Source: Candolleomyces eurysporus (taxonomy: Eukaryota; Basidiomycota; Agaricomycetes; Agaricales; Psathyrellaceae). Taken from it: a stretch of 61,418 nt of DNA. This document shows, piece by piece, positions 44,446 through 55,679 of this stretch. The DNA lies in the NCBI GenBank assembly GCA_027579435.1, contig JANBPK010001224.1:1-61418 (forward strand), written 5' to 3'. Position 1 is the first letter of the stretch. Every line of letters starts with the position of its first letter. A program made the position numbers and the translations under genes. Under the pieces are notes generated by a model. It was not told the origin of the DNA. It made no database searches and worked only from the letters and a program-made list of their open reading frames with translations.

Positions 44446-46541
44446 ATGTCTGACAACGAAGACGACAAGAGTGAGTGCTGCCAGTCTGTCCCCTTGTCTA
44501 TTCAAATTACGAGCGTTCTCTTTAGAAATTGTCGAACTTACCGACCAAGCCCTGACCGAAGCTGGCTTCATCGGTGATAGTGAGTCCCTTAGTCCTTGTG
44601 CACGTCTATCCGTCACTTATCGTCCCCTTGTAGGCGCTTTCGAGTCCGTCAAACAGACGGTCCAGATTACGAGGGCGAACCCCACACTCCTGGACTGTGA
44701 GTCTCCTAGCTTCTTCTTGCGTTTATCCCACTTACTACGTTGTGTTTAGGGCTGACCTGGTGGATGTTGGAATGCCAGAAGATCTCGACCGAGGACTATG
44801 TTCCTAACCTCCCTTCCTCGCTCCCGTTGGGCGATGCTCCGACAATGCATCGGCTGAGCATTGCTTCGGGTGCTTATACGGTCGTCGCCCCCCACCTTAT
44901 CTCTGAATTCGAGCGGGTCCACTACTGGCATGGCATCTCCCCCGACCCTCCCGAGCTTCTTTACCGCTCCGATCTCGACTCCAATCCCTTCCCGGTTCAT
45001 CCTCCTGGGACAAGATGGGGTCAGCTCCCTGTCAAGACCGCCGTAGGACTCTTCGGTACAGCGCTCAACCCCATCTGGAACACTGTCGCTCCTGAGATCA
45101 TCGCGTTGTTCAAGAAACGCAGCATTAAATACTCTGCCCTCATGGCTACTCGCTTCTCTATCTGCGACGAGGATGGGAACAAGAAGCTCGGCCCCATTGT
45201 CATTTGGGTTGCCACGCATCCCAACACCACCAGCGCTGAGGCCGCCCGTGATGCTTCGCCCGACGTTCTCAATATTCTCGAAGACCACCAAATTGAGGGT
45301 GTTGTTGTGGAGTGGTACGAAGGCTCCGTAGAGAAGCTCACGGGTCCCCCCCTTATGCGCATCGTTGACGAAAGCAACCCTACCCGTCACGTTCGTCGCG
45401 CGCTCACAGCCGCACTGGGAATGCCCATCGCTACGAAGGAGAGGGAGAACGCGGATGCACGAGGGTACTGTCTCGTTCTTCTTCCACGACGGTACCAGGG
45501 TTCTCGGCGTCAGCAATAAGCATGTCCTTCGCGCGGATACGACGGTGGACTACGAGTTTAAGGGCTCTGGCGCACCTAAGCAATACGTTCGAGTCTGCGG
45601 CATCCGTCGCTTCCAGCAGATCCTTGCCGAGACCAGAGACTTGGTTACCAAGAACGTCGCTGAGGCTGTCCGCTTGACCGAGCTCATCGTGAAGTTGGAG
45701 GCTAAGCCGAGGAGCGACGACGCGGACCAGGCGGAGGAGGACGATGAGGCCTTGGAGGACAAGAAGACTCGGTTGAAGAAGGTGAAAAAGAACAANCCCC
45801 AAGCTCCAGGCATTCTTCAAGGAGCTCAACGGTCAATGGCTCGATATCGTCCGCCGAACCATCGGCTGGGTTGATTGGGCACCCAAGATCGCCATCGGCC
45901 TCGACGAACGCCGTTACACCAGGGATATCGCCACTTTCGAGCTTGAGCCGGCCAAGTTCAAGGAAAACTTCCAGGGCAATGTCGTCCAACTCGGTGCGTT
46001 TTGTGTCATCTCTATAAATGTCTATGTCGTCTAATAAAAATAACCTTCAGGAAACAAGTTTACGTCTTACGAACTCAAGACTATGTTCTGGCCAAACAAC
46101 ACGAAACCCTTCGGAATCGGGTTCCCCGCCGATGGCCTGCTCAGGATCCGAGGTGTTGTCACGCCCGAGCTCCTGGCTACTCCCGACTGCTACGACGAGA
46201 ATGGAGATCCCGTCTTCATCGTCGGCAAGGACGGGAACAGCACCGACTTTACCGTAGGGCGTTACTCCGGATCGGAAGCTTATCTGTGCGACGAGTTTGG
46301 TCAGGAGTCTATCGAAGTGGCAGTCTACAACTACAGCGAGACGTCCGGCAACTTCTCGGCCAGGGGCGACTCCGGATCCCTTATCTTCACTGGCGACGGT
46401 CGTATGCTCGCTATACTCCACTCCGGCATGCCCAAAGGCCTCAGCAGCCATGTTACGTTCGCCACTCCTGCCTGGTGGGCCATCGAACAGATCAAACTAA
46501 AGTATCCCAACGCCGACTTTAACCGCGGGAGCTTCTACTAA
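44446..46541 (+). CDS. trypsin-like (S1-fold) protease domain protein, long N-terminal region
   Basis: Five exons (44446-44470, 44526-44579, 44634-44696, 44750-45993, 46051-46541) give 624 aa if two extra bases are discounted: the N at 45796 and one G of the GGG at 45463-45465. Both corrections are supported by the family pattern on either side. The first 300 residues form a domain without a name that I know, with WMLECQKISTEDYVPNLPS and WHGISPDPPELLYRSD, found in many Agaricomycete proteins. The protease part has the catalytic histidine in GVSNKHVL and the serine in ARGDSGSL; a charged coiled coil (about residues 380-430) is inserted between them. The catalytic aspartate is not obvious. No signal peptide is seen, so it probably acts inside the cell. 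If the extra G were real, the gene would be truncated before the protease domain. Confidence 0.75.
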
Positions 46542-47109
46542 GCGCGAATACGATCCTGTTTTCAAGTATACTATTATCTTTTCTTACTAGTAGATACAGC
46601 TTTATTAATTATCTACTAGGTTGCCTCTCCGAGTCTCGAGCCTCCTCTCGACCTCTCTTTCCCGTACCCCTGTTCTTTCTCCTCGTCTTTCTTGATTGCA
46701 TTTCGTCTGGTCCCTAATTGTTGGTTTTCTTAATCTTTCCAGGCTGGTCATTGTTTAGAGGAGCGTAGCGAGTACGGCAACGTAGATCAGGATTCCCGAA
46801 GCCCCGATAATCAATTCAGAGCTTCACCACCCGGTCTGCTGTAGTTTGGCTGAGGGACGGCTATGACTCTGGGAGGGTAGAGAGGTGCGTCCTAGTGGTA
46901 AGGTAACAGCGGTTCTGCATGCTGAATTTGATTTTCGGGACAAGACTGAGATTTGGAAAAGTATTCGAGGTATGGCCTATGCAAGAGACGTCGTCCAGGG
47001 ATCCGGCGTGCGCGCGATATGGTTTGCCCATTTACAGGTAGCATCAGAGACAGACAAACATAGTCGAGCGATATCGATAAGCCATAAGTAGCGACTACAT
47101 CCAGGTAGT
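46542..47109. other. intergenic between convergent genes, no gene seen
   Basis: The protease gene and F-box gene 4 point toward each other here. No further feature is seen. Confidence 0.5.
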
Positions 47110-48882
47110 CTAACGAACAGGATCGGAGGTCACTGAAGCAGCAACTGAAAAATTCTTTAGAGAGAAATCCCCTGTGTCGACGTCTACACCTCTCCTTCGG
47201 AGCGCCTGCACAGGATCAATGCCTTTGAATATGTAGCTGCCGCAGTCGACTTCCCGCAGGCGGGCGACCTTCATTCCACACTCTGCCGTGACCTCCCGCC
47301 GTCGTGCCTCAATAAAATTAACCAACTCCCTCTCCGCGAGCCTATTTCCGCAAGTGTCAAACCTAAACACTTCGACGTTAGGACACAAGGGCAGTTGAAT
47401 GATACGAGTCCCCGTCCCGTCGAATGTCGGCGAGAGGTTCATTAGAGTATGGCTATCTAACCTTGCAACTATATCGCTGGAATGAACTGCGTTTTCGCTG
47501 ACGAGTTCGAGGGAGACGATGTCGGGCAAGTGCTGAAGGCAGTGATTAAGGGCGGAAGGGGTCAGAGGGCTACAGCAGAAGGTGACGTCTTCGAGGGTGG
47601 ACCCAAAACGCTCGAAGAGCTCGACCAGTCCACTCCTTTCCTGATCGCGCGGCAGATAGCTGTAGCCACTGAGCAACACCAGTTTACGAAGAGATTGAAG
47701 AATGAGGGATGAGGCAAAGCCTTTCGGAAGGTGGCCTTGGCGCAACAGGAGCGACAGCTCTCTGAGTCTTGGGAGGGATATCGGCGCACGGCTTGTTGGG
47801 ACGTTGACGGTGAAATCGCCATCTTGAAGGGCGAAAGAGCATGTGACGAGGTTTGGGCAGTCTTTCAACAGTTCCAAGGCCTGCACTGCGTCAAAACGCT
47901 GGAGAGACTCCCTGGGGTATCCATGAAGTATCAGATGCTCCAAAGTGGACCAAACGACGGGTATGCGCCGGATACCATGAAATATAACCGCCCCGTCGAC
48001 TTCGAGCGAGCGTAAGGTCGGTGCGCTAGAAATGTTCGTGGTCGACGCCAAGTGCTGGCTCAGTGGATCTTCCTGTTGGTGTTGGTCAACCTTACAGGAG
48101 ATTCTGGCGGTTGTGAGTGAAGGAGTGGATTGGGGAGGGGCGAGCAGACGGATGGTAGGGAAATTAGGAAACTGTGCCTGAGGGAAGTCAATCTCCAGGT
48201 CCAAATCTTTCCATCGCGGCGACGAAGAGCATAGTAAATCCACTAGCTCGTGGAACTCGACGCACTCGGCGATAAAGTGGCCATCCTCTTTGTCGAATAA
48301 CATACTGCTCCATTCGCGGATTTCGACACTGAGATGACAGGGATCAGAGCGAGAAATCCATTCTCGTGTCATTTCGACGAGTCTTGCGACCTTTGCCCTC
48401 CAGGTATCCTGATCGCGTATCGAAGAGGGATAGATAGGAATCCAAACACGTAGATGACGCCAAAGGAGTTTCGTTGAGAGGGCGGTGTCGCGCCAACGCT
48501 GACAGACGTGACTGACAACCACAGCCGGATGCCTTGCGGAAATTATAAGACTGTACGGATCGCCGCTTTCAGTTTCGCCTACCCTCTGATCGAGCACTAT
48601 GAGGAAGATCGAGGTGAGGATATCGTCGTTGACGCGCTTGATGGGGGAAAGTAACGCCTTGTGCTTGTCCACTGCTCTCTCCTGTCCCTCACGGAGCTCC
48701 GCCAGTGCTTGCAGCTCTCCGAGCTTATGCTCCTCCATTCTTCCTTCCATCAAGTCGGATATCTTCTTATCTATGTCGTTCAGGGCCTCCTCTCCTGTGC
48801 GAATAACCTCGAGTATGGCTGGGACTTGCTCGTCGGACGGGAAATAGTTGGTATTGAAGTAGCAGGCGAACGGGGAATCCAT
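47110..48882 (-). CDS. F-box-like protein 4 (coiled-coil subgroup)
   Basis: A single exon of 590 aa from the ATG at 48880-48882. The frame is open further upstream to 49059, but paralogs start at this point with M.SPF...NTNY.PSD. Residues 20-75 are a coiled coil (EEALNDIDKKISDLMEG). The F-box-like motif follows (LLSPIKRVNDDILTSIFLIVL, HVCQRWRDTALS, LWRHLRVWIP). Leucine-rich stretches fill the rest, for example LEHLILHGYPRE, and the tail has ELVNFIEARRRE and LRRRGVDVDTG. No lesion is seen. Predicted role is substrate recognition in an SCF ubiquitin ligase. Tandem neighbour of F-box gene 5 on the same strand, with an F-box relic between them. Confidence 0.86.
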   Translation of the reverse strand: MDSPFACYFNTNYFPSDEQVPAILEVIRTGEEALNDIDKKISDLMEGRMEEHKLGELQALAELREGQERAVDKHKALLSPIKRVNDDILTSIFLIVLDQRVGETESGDPYSLIISARHPAVVVSHVCQRWRDTALSTKLLWRHLRVWIPIYPSSIRDQDTWRAKVARLVEMTREWISRSDPCHLSVEIREWSSMLFDKEDGHFIAECVEFHELVDLLCSSSPRWKDLDLEIDFPQAQFPNFPTIRLLAPPQSTPSLTTARISCKVDQHQQEDPLSQHLASTTNISSAPTLRSLEVDGAVIFHGIRRIPVVWSTLEHLILHGYPRESLQRFDAVQALELLKDCPNLVTCSFALQDGDFTVNVPTSRAPISLPRLRELSLLLRQGHLPKGFASSLILQSLRKLVLLSGYSYLPRDQERSGLVELFERFGSTLEDVTFCCSPLTPSALNHCLQHLPDIVSLELVSENAVHSSDIVARLDSHTLMNLSPTFDGTGTRIIQLPLCPNVEVFRFDTCGNRLAERELVNFIEARRREVTAECGMKVARLREVDCGSYIFKGIDPVQALRRRGVDVDTGDFSLKNFSVAASVTSDPVR

Positions 48883-49106
48883 GGCGGGGCTGAGGAACGA
48901 GATGGTCCGTGTCAAAGGGAAATTTTCAAATTCCATGCCTGATGCGGTCAGTTTTGCATTTATATAAGCGTCTAAAGTTATAGGTTCCGACCTGGTGAGA
49001 GCGGCCCTTCCCAGGCCTTTACACCACTTTCCCCATGGCCGTCCCTCGCTTGCTGTCACCCTGTTTCTTGACTGCCTCCTATAATTATGAGCATGTTGCC
49101 CTTTCT

Positions 49107-49403
49107 TTATCGTTGCTTGTTGGTTGAAAGGCCAAGTAAAAATTGAGGGGTCAAAAAGGCTCCGGAATTGCCACGCAAAGCGACGGCCACTAACACCAGG
49201 TCAGCTATCCTTCGCCGCCGTGCCTCTCTAACATCCAGAAGTGCCACTTTAGCTTCTCCAACGCAGCTCCAAACCTTGAATTTGATGGATTTCACCCAGA
49301 ACTGCCTGCCGTGTGCTGATGAACGTTCAAATATCGGGATTTCCACATACGAAGGAACGTAATTAGTCTCCAAGAATTGATAGAAGGGAGAAAATGAAGA
49401 CAT
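49107..49403 (-). pseudogene. F-box gene relic: N-terminus joined to C-terminal tail
   Basis: The open frame starts FSPFYQFLETNYVPS, the first residues of the coiled-coil F-box subgroup (PFTHHLNTNYVPS in gene 5). After about 40 residues it passes directly into EAKVALLDVREARRRR, which corresponds to the conserved tail E.VALVDFIEARRRE. Some 450 residues of the middle are missing. The remaining frame is still open for 98 codons, so a small product cannot be excluded, but a deleted paralog is the simplest reading. It lies between F-box genes 4 and 5 in the same orientation. Confidence 0.6.
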
Positions 49404-49736
49404 TTATCACGACAGAAAGAGAAGTGATGTCCAGGTCACGATCCGTACGTCGAGTTGATGCGGCCAAAAGGCGAGTCTATCTTTGCCAGTTTAAGTAGAA
49501 GGAAATGAAATGCAATACATAGCCCATCAAAGCCGTTGAACTGAGCACTTGCACCACGAGCATGAAGAAAATCATTATATTGTAGATATATGAGTCGGGT
49601 AAGTAATCCGAAGAAGCAGTAGTGGTAGCGAGAACATGAACAATTGACATGGAGAGGAGGCTCATGGAGGACAGTACGTGGTATCAGAGAAAAGATCAAT
49701 ACACGAGAATATCGGAAAATATAACAGAAGGAAACA
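49404..49736. other. short intergenic region, no gene seen
   Basis: 3' side of F-box gene 5; AT-rich with no coding pattern. Confidence 0.45.
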
Positions 49737-51470
49737 TCAATGAAAACAATACCAATTCGTGAGTGAGAAAGCCTCCATGTCAACCCCTCTGTTACGAAGT
49801 GCCTCCCTAGGATCAGTGGTTTGGAAGCTATAGTAACCGCAATCGACTTTCCGCAGGCGAGTGACCTTTCTATCACCTTCCGAAGGGTCCTCGTGTATCT
49901 CCCGCCGTCGTGCCACAATGAAATCGGTAAAGGCATCCTCCGCAAGCTCTCCCCTGTCCGCCTGGAATTGGAACACTGCGATTCTAGAGCAAAGTGGCAA
50001 TTGGGTGATAGCGGTACCCGCCGCATTGAACTGTGGCGTGAGGTGGATGAAAGTGTCGCGGTTGAGACTGGCAGCTACCCGACCATTCCCAACGATTTTT
50101 ATTCTGTTCCAGCTGATGAGTCCCAGGGAGGTGACGTTCGGCAAACGCTGAAGGCAACAGTGAAGCGCGGCCTGGGTCAGAGCTTTGTAACAAAAGCTGA
50201 CGTCCTCGAGGGTGGATCCAAAGCGCTCGCAGAATTCAAACAACCCACTCTCATGGCGTTCTCGGGGCGTGCACTCGCCGTAGCCAGTGTCCACCTCGAG
50301 CTTACGAAGAGATGGAAGAATGAGGGATTGGGCGAACCCTTTAGGGAGATGAGACGTGTTTGGCAGGATCACTAGCTCTCTGAGTTTTCGGAGTGTGATA
50401 GGTGCATGGCTTGCCGGGATGATGACGTCTCGTTCAAGGCTGAAATAACATGTGACGAGGTTGGTGCACTCTTTCAACAGTGCCAAGGCCTCCACCGCGT
50501 CGAAAGGATGCAATGAATCTGCGGGGTATCCGTCAAAAACCAGATGCTCCAGATTGGACCAAACTACGGGCATGCGTTTGATACCGTGGGTCAGTACTTG
50601 AGGCCCTATTTCCAGCGACCGCAACGTTGGTGCACTGAATATATTCGGGCTAGCTATCAGGTGTTGGGACAATGGGCTTTCCTGTTCGCTTTCGTCCACG
50701 TTATAGTTAAGCTTGACATTAGTCAATGCTGGAGTAGGCTGGGGAGGGACAACAAGGAGACGCGTGGTGGGGAAGTCGGGAAACTGTGCTCGTGGGAAGA
50801 ACAGCCACAACTCCAAATCTTTCCACCGCGACGACGAAGAGAAGAGCACATCCACGAGCTCGCGGAAGTCAGTGCACTCTGAGACGAAGGCGCCACTTTC
50901 AAGTCCTGGTTGGATGTGGTTTTGCTCGGTGATTTCAACGCTGAGATGACAGTCATCGGAGCGAGAGATCCAGATTTGTGTCATTTCGACGAGTTTTGCG
51001 ACCTTTCCTTTCCATGTGTCTCGAAAATTTGACGAATAAGGGTAAGAAGGAATTTGGATGTGTAGATGATGCCAGAGTAATTTTGTTGAGAGGGCCACTG
51101 TACGCCAGCGCTGGCAGACATGGCTGATAATCACGACTGGGTGGTGTGCGGAGATTCTCCGATAGTAGGGATGAACCTGATTTTCGAGTGCTGCGATGAA
51201 GATAGAGATGAGGATATCGACATCGATGCGCTTGATAGGGGAAAGTAAGGCCTTATGTTCGTCCACTTCTCTCTCCTGTGCCTCCCGACGCTCCGCCAGT
51301 GCTCGCAGGTCTCGCCTAAGCTCTTCCATCCTTCGTTCAATCTCCCTGGTCTCTTGATCGATGTCGTTCAAGGCCTCCTCTCCCTTGCGAACCACCTCGC
51401 GGATGGCTGCTATTTCTCCATCGGACGGGACGTAGTTGGTGTTTAAGTGGTGGGTGAAGGGGGAGAGCAT
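49737..51470 (-). CDS. F-box-like protein 5 (coiled-coil subgroup)
   Basis: A single exon of 577 aa with ATG at 51468-51470. The N-terminus shows PFTHHLNTNYVPSDGE and a clear coiled coil at residues 28-70 (KGEEALNDIDQETREIERR). The F-box-like motif spans about 73-130 (LLSPIKRIDVDILISIFIAA, HVCQRWRTVALS, LWHHLHIQIP). The remainder is leucine-rich (LEHLVFDGYPAD, LRKLEVDTGYGE), ending with DAFTDFIVARRRE and ALRNRGVDMEAF. It contains no N and no frameshift, and it is the best template for the corrections made in gene 3. Role inferred from the family: Skp1-binding adaptor choosing ubiquitination targets. Confidence 0.88.
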   Translation of the reverse strand: MLSPFTHHLNTNYVPSDGEIAAIREVVRKGEEALNDIDQETREIERRMEELRRDLRALAERREAQEREVDEHKALLSPIKRIDVDILISIFIAALENQVHPYYRRISAHHPVVIISHVCQRWRTVALSTKLLWHHLHIQIPSYPYSSNFRDTWKGKVAKLVEMTQIWISRSDDCHLSVEITEQNHIQPGLESGAFVSECTDFRELVDVLFSSSSRWKDLELWLFFPRAQFPDFPTTRLLVVPPQPTPALTNVKLNYNVDESEQESPLSQHLIASPNIFSAPTLRSLEIGPQVLTHGIKRMPVVWSNLEHLVFDGYPADSLHPFDAVEALALLKECTNLVTCYFSLERDVIIPASHAPITLRKLRELVILPNTSHLPKGFAQSLILPSLRKLEVDTGYGECTPRERHESGLFEFCERFGSTLEDVSFCYKALTQAALHCCLQRLPNVTSLGLISWNRIKIVGNGRVAASLNRDTFIHLTPQFNAAGTAITQLPLCSRIAVFQFQADRGELAEDAFTDFIVARRREIHEDPSEGDRKVTRLRKVDCGYYSFQTTDPREALRNRGVDMEAFSLTNWYCFH

Positions 51471-52925
51471 AGCTGAGCTGAGGAGACAGAAGCCACGATG
51501 ATATGGCTTCTTCGCCGCAAACAGGGTCTCCTGATATCTTTATCGAGTCATCGATGAGTAAAGCTCACATGGATGACGATCATGTGTGACCTCACGTTAT
51601 ACGGACGCTCATCTCTATTTGTTCCGAGCGTACGGTATACGCCGATTCATGGTTTCAGTGCCATACGTACCTGTCACCCCATGAGGAATATGTAGCCAGA
51701 TAAATCGCAGAATTGATTAGCTATAATTGCTAGTCCAATCCATAGGGCACGGTTGAAAATTGCTGCAAGACCGTGCTGCCTCAGAGGATAGTTCTTATAT
51801 CAACCAAGTCGACCTTCCTATTAAGCTACTGCATAGCATCCATCGCACGAAAGACGTGTCCTTTGCAATTGATGTTTAGGAAGGTGCTGCACTCAAATTC
51901 TCCGAGTCAACTACCCTCGCAGCCGTGCCTCGATCAAATCCAGAAGTGCCACCTTATCTATCCGGATAGTACATAATTGCATCAGACTAAGCTCTAAGCG
52001 CTTGAGTCCTTGGACAAAGACTTTCGCCCATTCGTGTGCCATCTGCTTCGTCGAAATGAGGTGTCAGACCCTTGACAATGTTCTCGTCGATTCATGCTCC
52101 ATCGCAAAGACCGGTGAAGTTCGTTGGGGCTCAGGAGGCGACTTTGGGTAGGCTGAGGAGTAGATCCTTTTCGTAAAGTTGTCGCATGAAGCCACATTAC
52201 GATCAGTTAGTATAGAACGAGTTCACTTAGCTGATAAAATTGGAATTCCTACACGACGCAAGATAGAGAGTACATTGGAGATCACCGTAAAGTCAATTTG
52301 ATCACAATTCTGAGAGTGCCATACCATGTCCTTTATTGGAATGACCTTGCATGTACCACTTTTCAACTTGATGGACAAGATTGACTAGGTTTTGTCACGC
52401 ACCGAAATCAGGCATATCCCTGAAAGGTACGAATTTTCGACCTANTTTTTTGCCCGCTACTTGTACCATACCACTGCACGTGGTTTTCGTTTGAGGGAAA
52501 ATACATGTTGACCCTTATTAGGAGCTCGTGTTGAAACACTAGCCCCTTGAGCAGCAGAAGCTTGCGCCAGATGGCAAGTCACTTAGCGCTGCTCAAACAC
52601 ATGTTTAGGATTGGGGGAGCCGAATAGAAGAACAACGTCAAAGGCACAATTGAGATTCCAGCCAACAAGCTACATGATTTGAAAAGTTCAATGTTAGTAT
52701 GTACGAGAACTGCATCGAAGGAATGCTGTTGGAAAGGGTGCCATGGGGGGTACACAAAGTGAGCAATGGAAACAATAAGCTGCCAAAAGGATGTATGGTA
52801 GCTTCATTGACAGGTCTTGAGCACACATAGAAAATTGCATTATACCATAGCATGCTGTACCAAAATGCCTTCTCGTCGCAAGGCATACAAGCAAAAATGG
52901 CAGCAATGTTGACCACCAGCCGTGA
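51471..52925. other. 1.45 kb intergenic with one F-box relic
   Basis: Apart from the relic at 51911-51967 no coding pattern is seen. An N at 52445 sits beside a T run. Confidence 0.45.
51911..51967 (-). pseudogene. relic of an F-box gene C-terminal tail
   Basis: On the minus strand the frame reads DKVALLDLIEARLRG then stop, matching the conserved tail of the F-box family (EEVALVDFIEARRR). The DNA is similar to the tail part of the relic at 49107-49403. No other part of the gene is recognisable nearby. Confidence 0.4.
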
Positions 52926-55679
52926 TCAATGATCTCCCTCGCCTTCAGGCTCAGAATCAGCAAATTGCGGGAGGAACGCGGGGCCGGCCTCCATTGAGTC
53001 CGGGACTTCTCGACCGCTGGGAAGGCACTGACGCTTTGGGTTTTGTCTCGTTGGAGACTCAGGGAGAAGATTAACATCATCTAGATTGAGACGCTTTGTA
53101 GCTCGCCCGGAGCTACTATCTTGAACAGGACCTCGGGTGAGATGCAGAGAGAGGGACCTTGGCCGCGGAATGGGAGGTAGAAGGCGTGGAGCGGTTTCGT
53201 CGCTTTCAGTGCCGACTGTGAACTTCCTTGCTCTCTCGATAGCAGCGTCAAACAGGGAGAGTACATGAGCATAGTTGCCATTGACGTTTTCCAATACCAC
53301 AGCAAACCGGTTCCGAACAGTACCGTCCTTTTGAGTTGGTTGGATCTGGTCGAGAAGGTACTCCCGCTGTTCAGAGACATCAGCAATAAACTGTCGGAAT
53401 TCAACAAAGAGCTCCCAGCAGGTATCGATCCAACCAGGATACATATTTTTAGAAGCATCCCGCAGGACAGCCGGTGATGTGAGAAACCTGGACTTCACAG
53501 ATAATGCCGTGGCTCGATCCAACCAAGACCACACCTTGTCTTGGAACTGATTGGTGGGACCTCTACCGCCAGTTGGATTGTAAATAAAAATTAGGTAGCA
53601 AAGGAGCCAGNAAAAAAGCTTCCAAATCGTCCAGGTAGTCGTGCGCTGGGAACAGCTCCCTAGATCTGTTATAGCTACCCAAGAGAACCACGGACTGAAA
53701 CATGAGGGTTCCCTAGAAAAAATGAGCAAGGGAGTCTAACAATGAAATGGTTTACAAACGGCTTACCGATCTACAGTCAGGGCAGATGTCAGAGAGTGGG
53801 CGAAGATGTTTAATAGCCATGTCGAAGTCAATCAGAATGCCTCGCTCGCCGGGCTTTTCCTTGATCCCCCGTACAGCAATCAGGATATTGTTGTAAGCTA
53901 TATCTCGATGAAAAATGCCCTTTGAAACCAAGAGCTGATGGGCTGTTGATATTTACAGTTAGTCCTCGGCAACCAGAGAGCTGAGAATAACTGTTGCTCA
54001 CAAGCAACGACATCCCGGAGTGCGGAAAGCATTTCTTCGGGCGAGGTAAAGTTGTCAATTGAAGTTCCGTAGGCCTTCATGGTGATTCGGACAGCAATGC
54101 GGTTGTGGAAAGCATCCGGCTCAAAGCTGTCAGTCGGTCCACGGAAATCCTTGGTTTCGCCTCGCCCAGTTTCATAGGCAACTATTTGGCATATACCGGG
54201 TATGCCTTTAACCTCTTCAAGCAGTTCATACTCAGGCATGCGACCCTCAGACATCCAGTAGTCCTTGAGCAAGAGTCGTTCCCCGTTGTGATCTGTGACT
54301 GGCCAGCAAATGGTGCCGCGACCACGTACACTTGATCGAAAGAAGATCTCCTCTTCCACCGCCAATTTGTACTTCACAATGGTGTTGTCCGGACCGACAG
54401 TCTTCAATGTTCCACCAGTGCGTACACCATCGGATCCGGCGGTCCATTCAAAACTATCATCAAGGCCAAGCAGGCGCTCGTTGGAGTGGCAGAGGCCAAC
54501 AATGAGCCGAACAAAGAGATGGGGGTCTTCGTGAATGTTGAAGAGCGTGGTGTACTGTGCACCACTACGATCAAAGTGAAAAAGCCGTGCACGTTTCTCA
54601 CTTATGACCAGACAGCGAACGAAACGGCGGTTTGGCTGCTGAATAAAGATCTGTCTGAATGGAGTGGGAACGCAATTATATTAGTTTGGAATTTGTTGGG
54701 GGTAAGAGTGCACGTACCGGGAATAAGACCCAAGCTGCCCTATGTGGTTATCGGTTATATCAATGTCTCGCTTTGCGTCAAAGAACGAGGCCATATTGAA
54801 GAAACCAAGAGGCCCACGACCCGGCGGACAAGCAAATGAAGGGCCGGACGCTTTGACAGAGATGTCGGGAGCAGAACGATGTTCTGTTCCCTTGAGGGCG
54901 TAATGGTCGAGGTATTTTGCATGTGTATCAACAGCCTTCCGCTTTTCGCCCATCGTACCAGAAAGTTCAAAGTGAGTGAGAATCGAGTTAGTGATCTTGC
55001 ACAAGGGCTTGTAGAGTTTCAACTCGCGCTGGGCCACGTTCGGCAAATCGACCCATCCAACGCCATCTTCAAACTCTTCAGATTGGTCTAGGTAGTGTTG
55101 GATTTTCGATTTTTTTGCTACACTTCGATAGAGACGGTCAGCCCAGGAAACATCGACCATTGGTATCTTGTCACCAAGTTCTTCCAGAAGGAGGTTTTGG
55201 ACATCGCCAACGGTCTTTGGTTCATGCACGGTGTGGGTTGTATACTTCAAAGGGGTGCCAGAGTCTTGAGCACCAATGAATGCGTCGATAGTGGCCTGAC
55301 AGTCGTTCTGGACGGGGCTGGGGGAAGCTCCAGCCAGTAGAGGAGTATGGGGCGGAGTAGATGGCGTGTCGAAGTCCCGATCAACAGGGCGAACAACGGT
55401 TAAAGTGCTGATAGGCCCAGCAAGAATATCAGAATGAGCACTAGATTTGACTGCTGGATCGGTGAGCTCCACAGTTGCGGCGTTCTTGGTCGGTAAAAGG
55501 ATAGCCTCGACAGCATAATTGTCTTCGTCACTCTCATCGTGATAGTTTACCTCATACGCGTTGATGGAGGAACTGTCGAGATGGCGGGGCTCTGGCAAAC
55601 AGGGAAGCGAGCCATCAGGGGTGGCCAGGGGGGGGCTGAGGTGGTGACATTGTAGATAGTACGGTCTCAATGTACTCAT
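52926..55679 (-). CDS. FunK1 protein kinase A
   Basis: Four exons (54718-55679, 54002-54654, 53767-53942, 52926-53712) sum to 859 codons, 858 aa, when the N at 53611 is treated as an extra base. FunK1 is a fungus-specific kinase family much expanded in mushrooms. Visible parts: a variable N-terminus of about 170 residues found only in this copy; the FunK1 N-terminal domain (LLLEELGDKIPMVDVSWADRLY); the kinase lobe with GRGTICWPV and LLLKDYW; the catalytic loop HRDIAYNNIL at 550-559; and the metal site IDFDMA (D577), in place of DFG. The conserved YLDDLEAFFW follows. The C-terminal tail is serine and proline rich, with basic patches. Substrate is unknown. It is divergent from the second FunK1 gene, with 841 bases between the start codons. 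Start chosen as the ATG before MSTLRPYY; a later start is possible. Confidence 0.85.

Noticed and set aside
44746..45516. A 256-codon open frame on the minus strand.
   Set aside because: It is the shadow of the protease gene on the plus strand, which has family motifs and consistent splicing.
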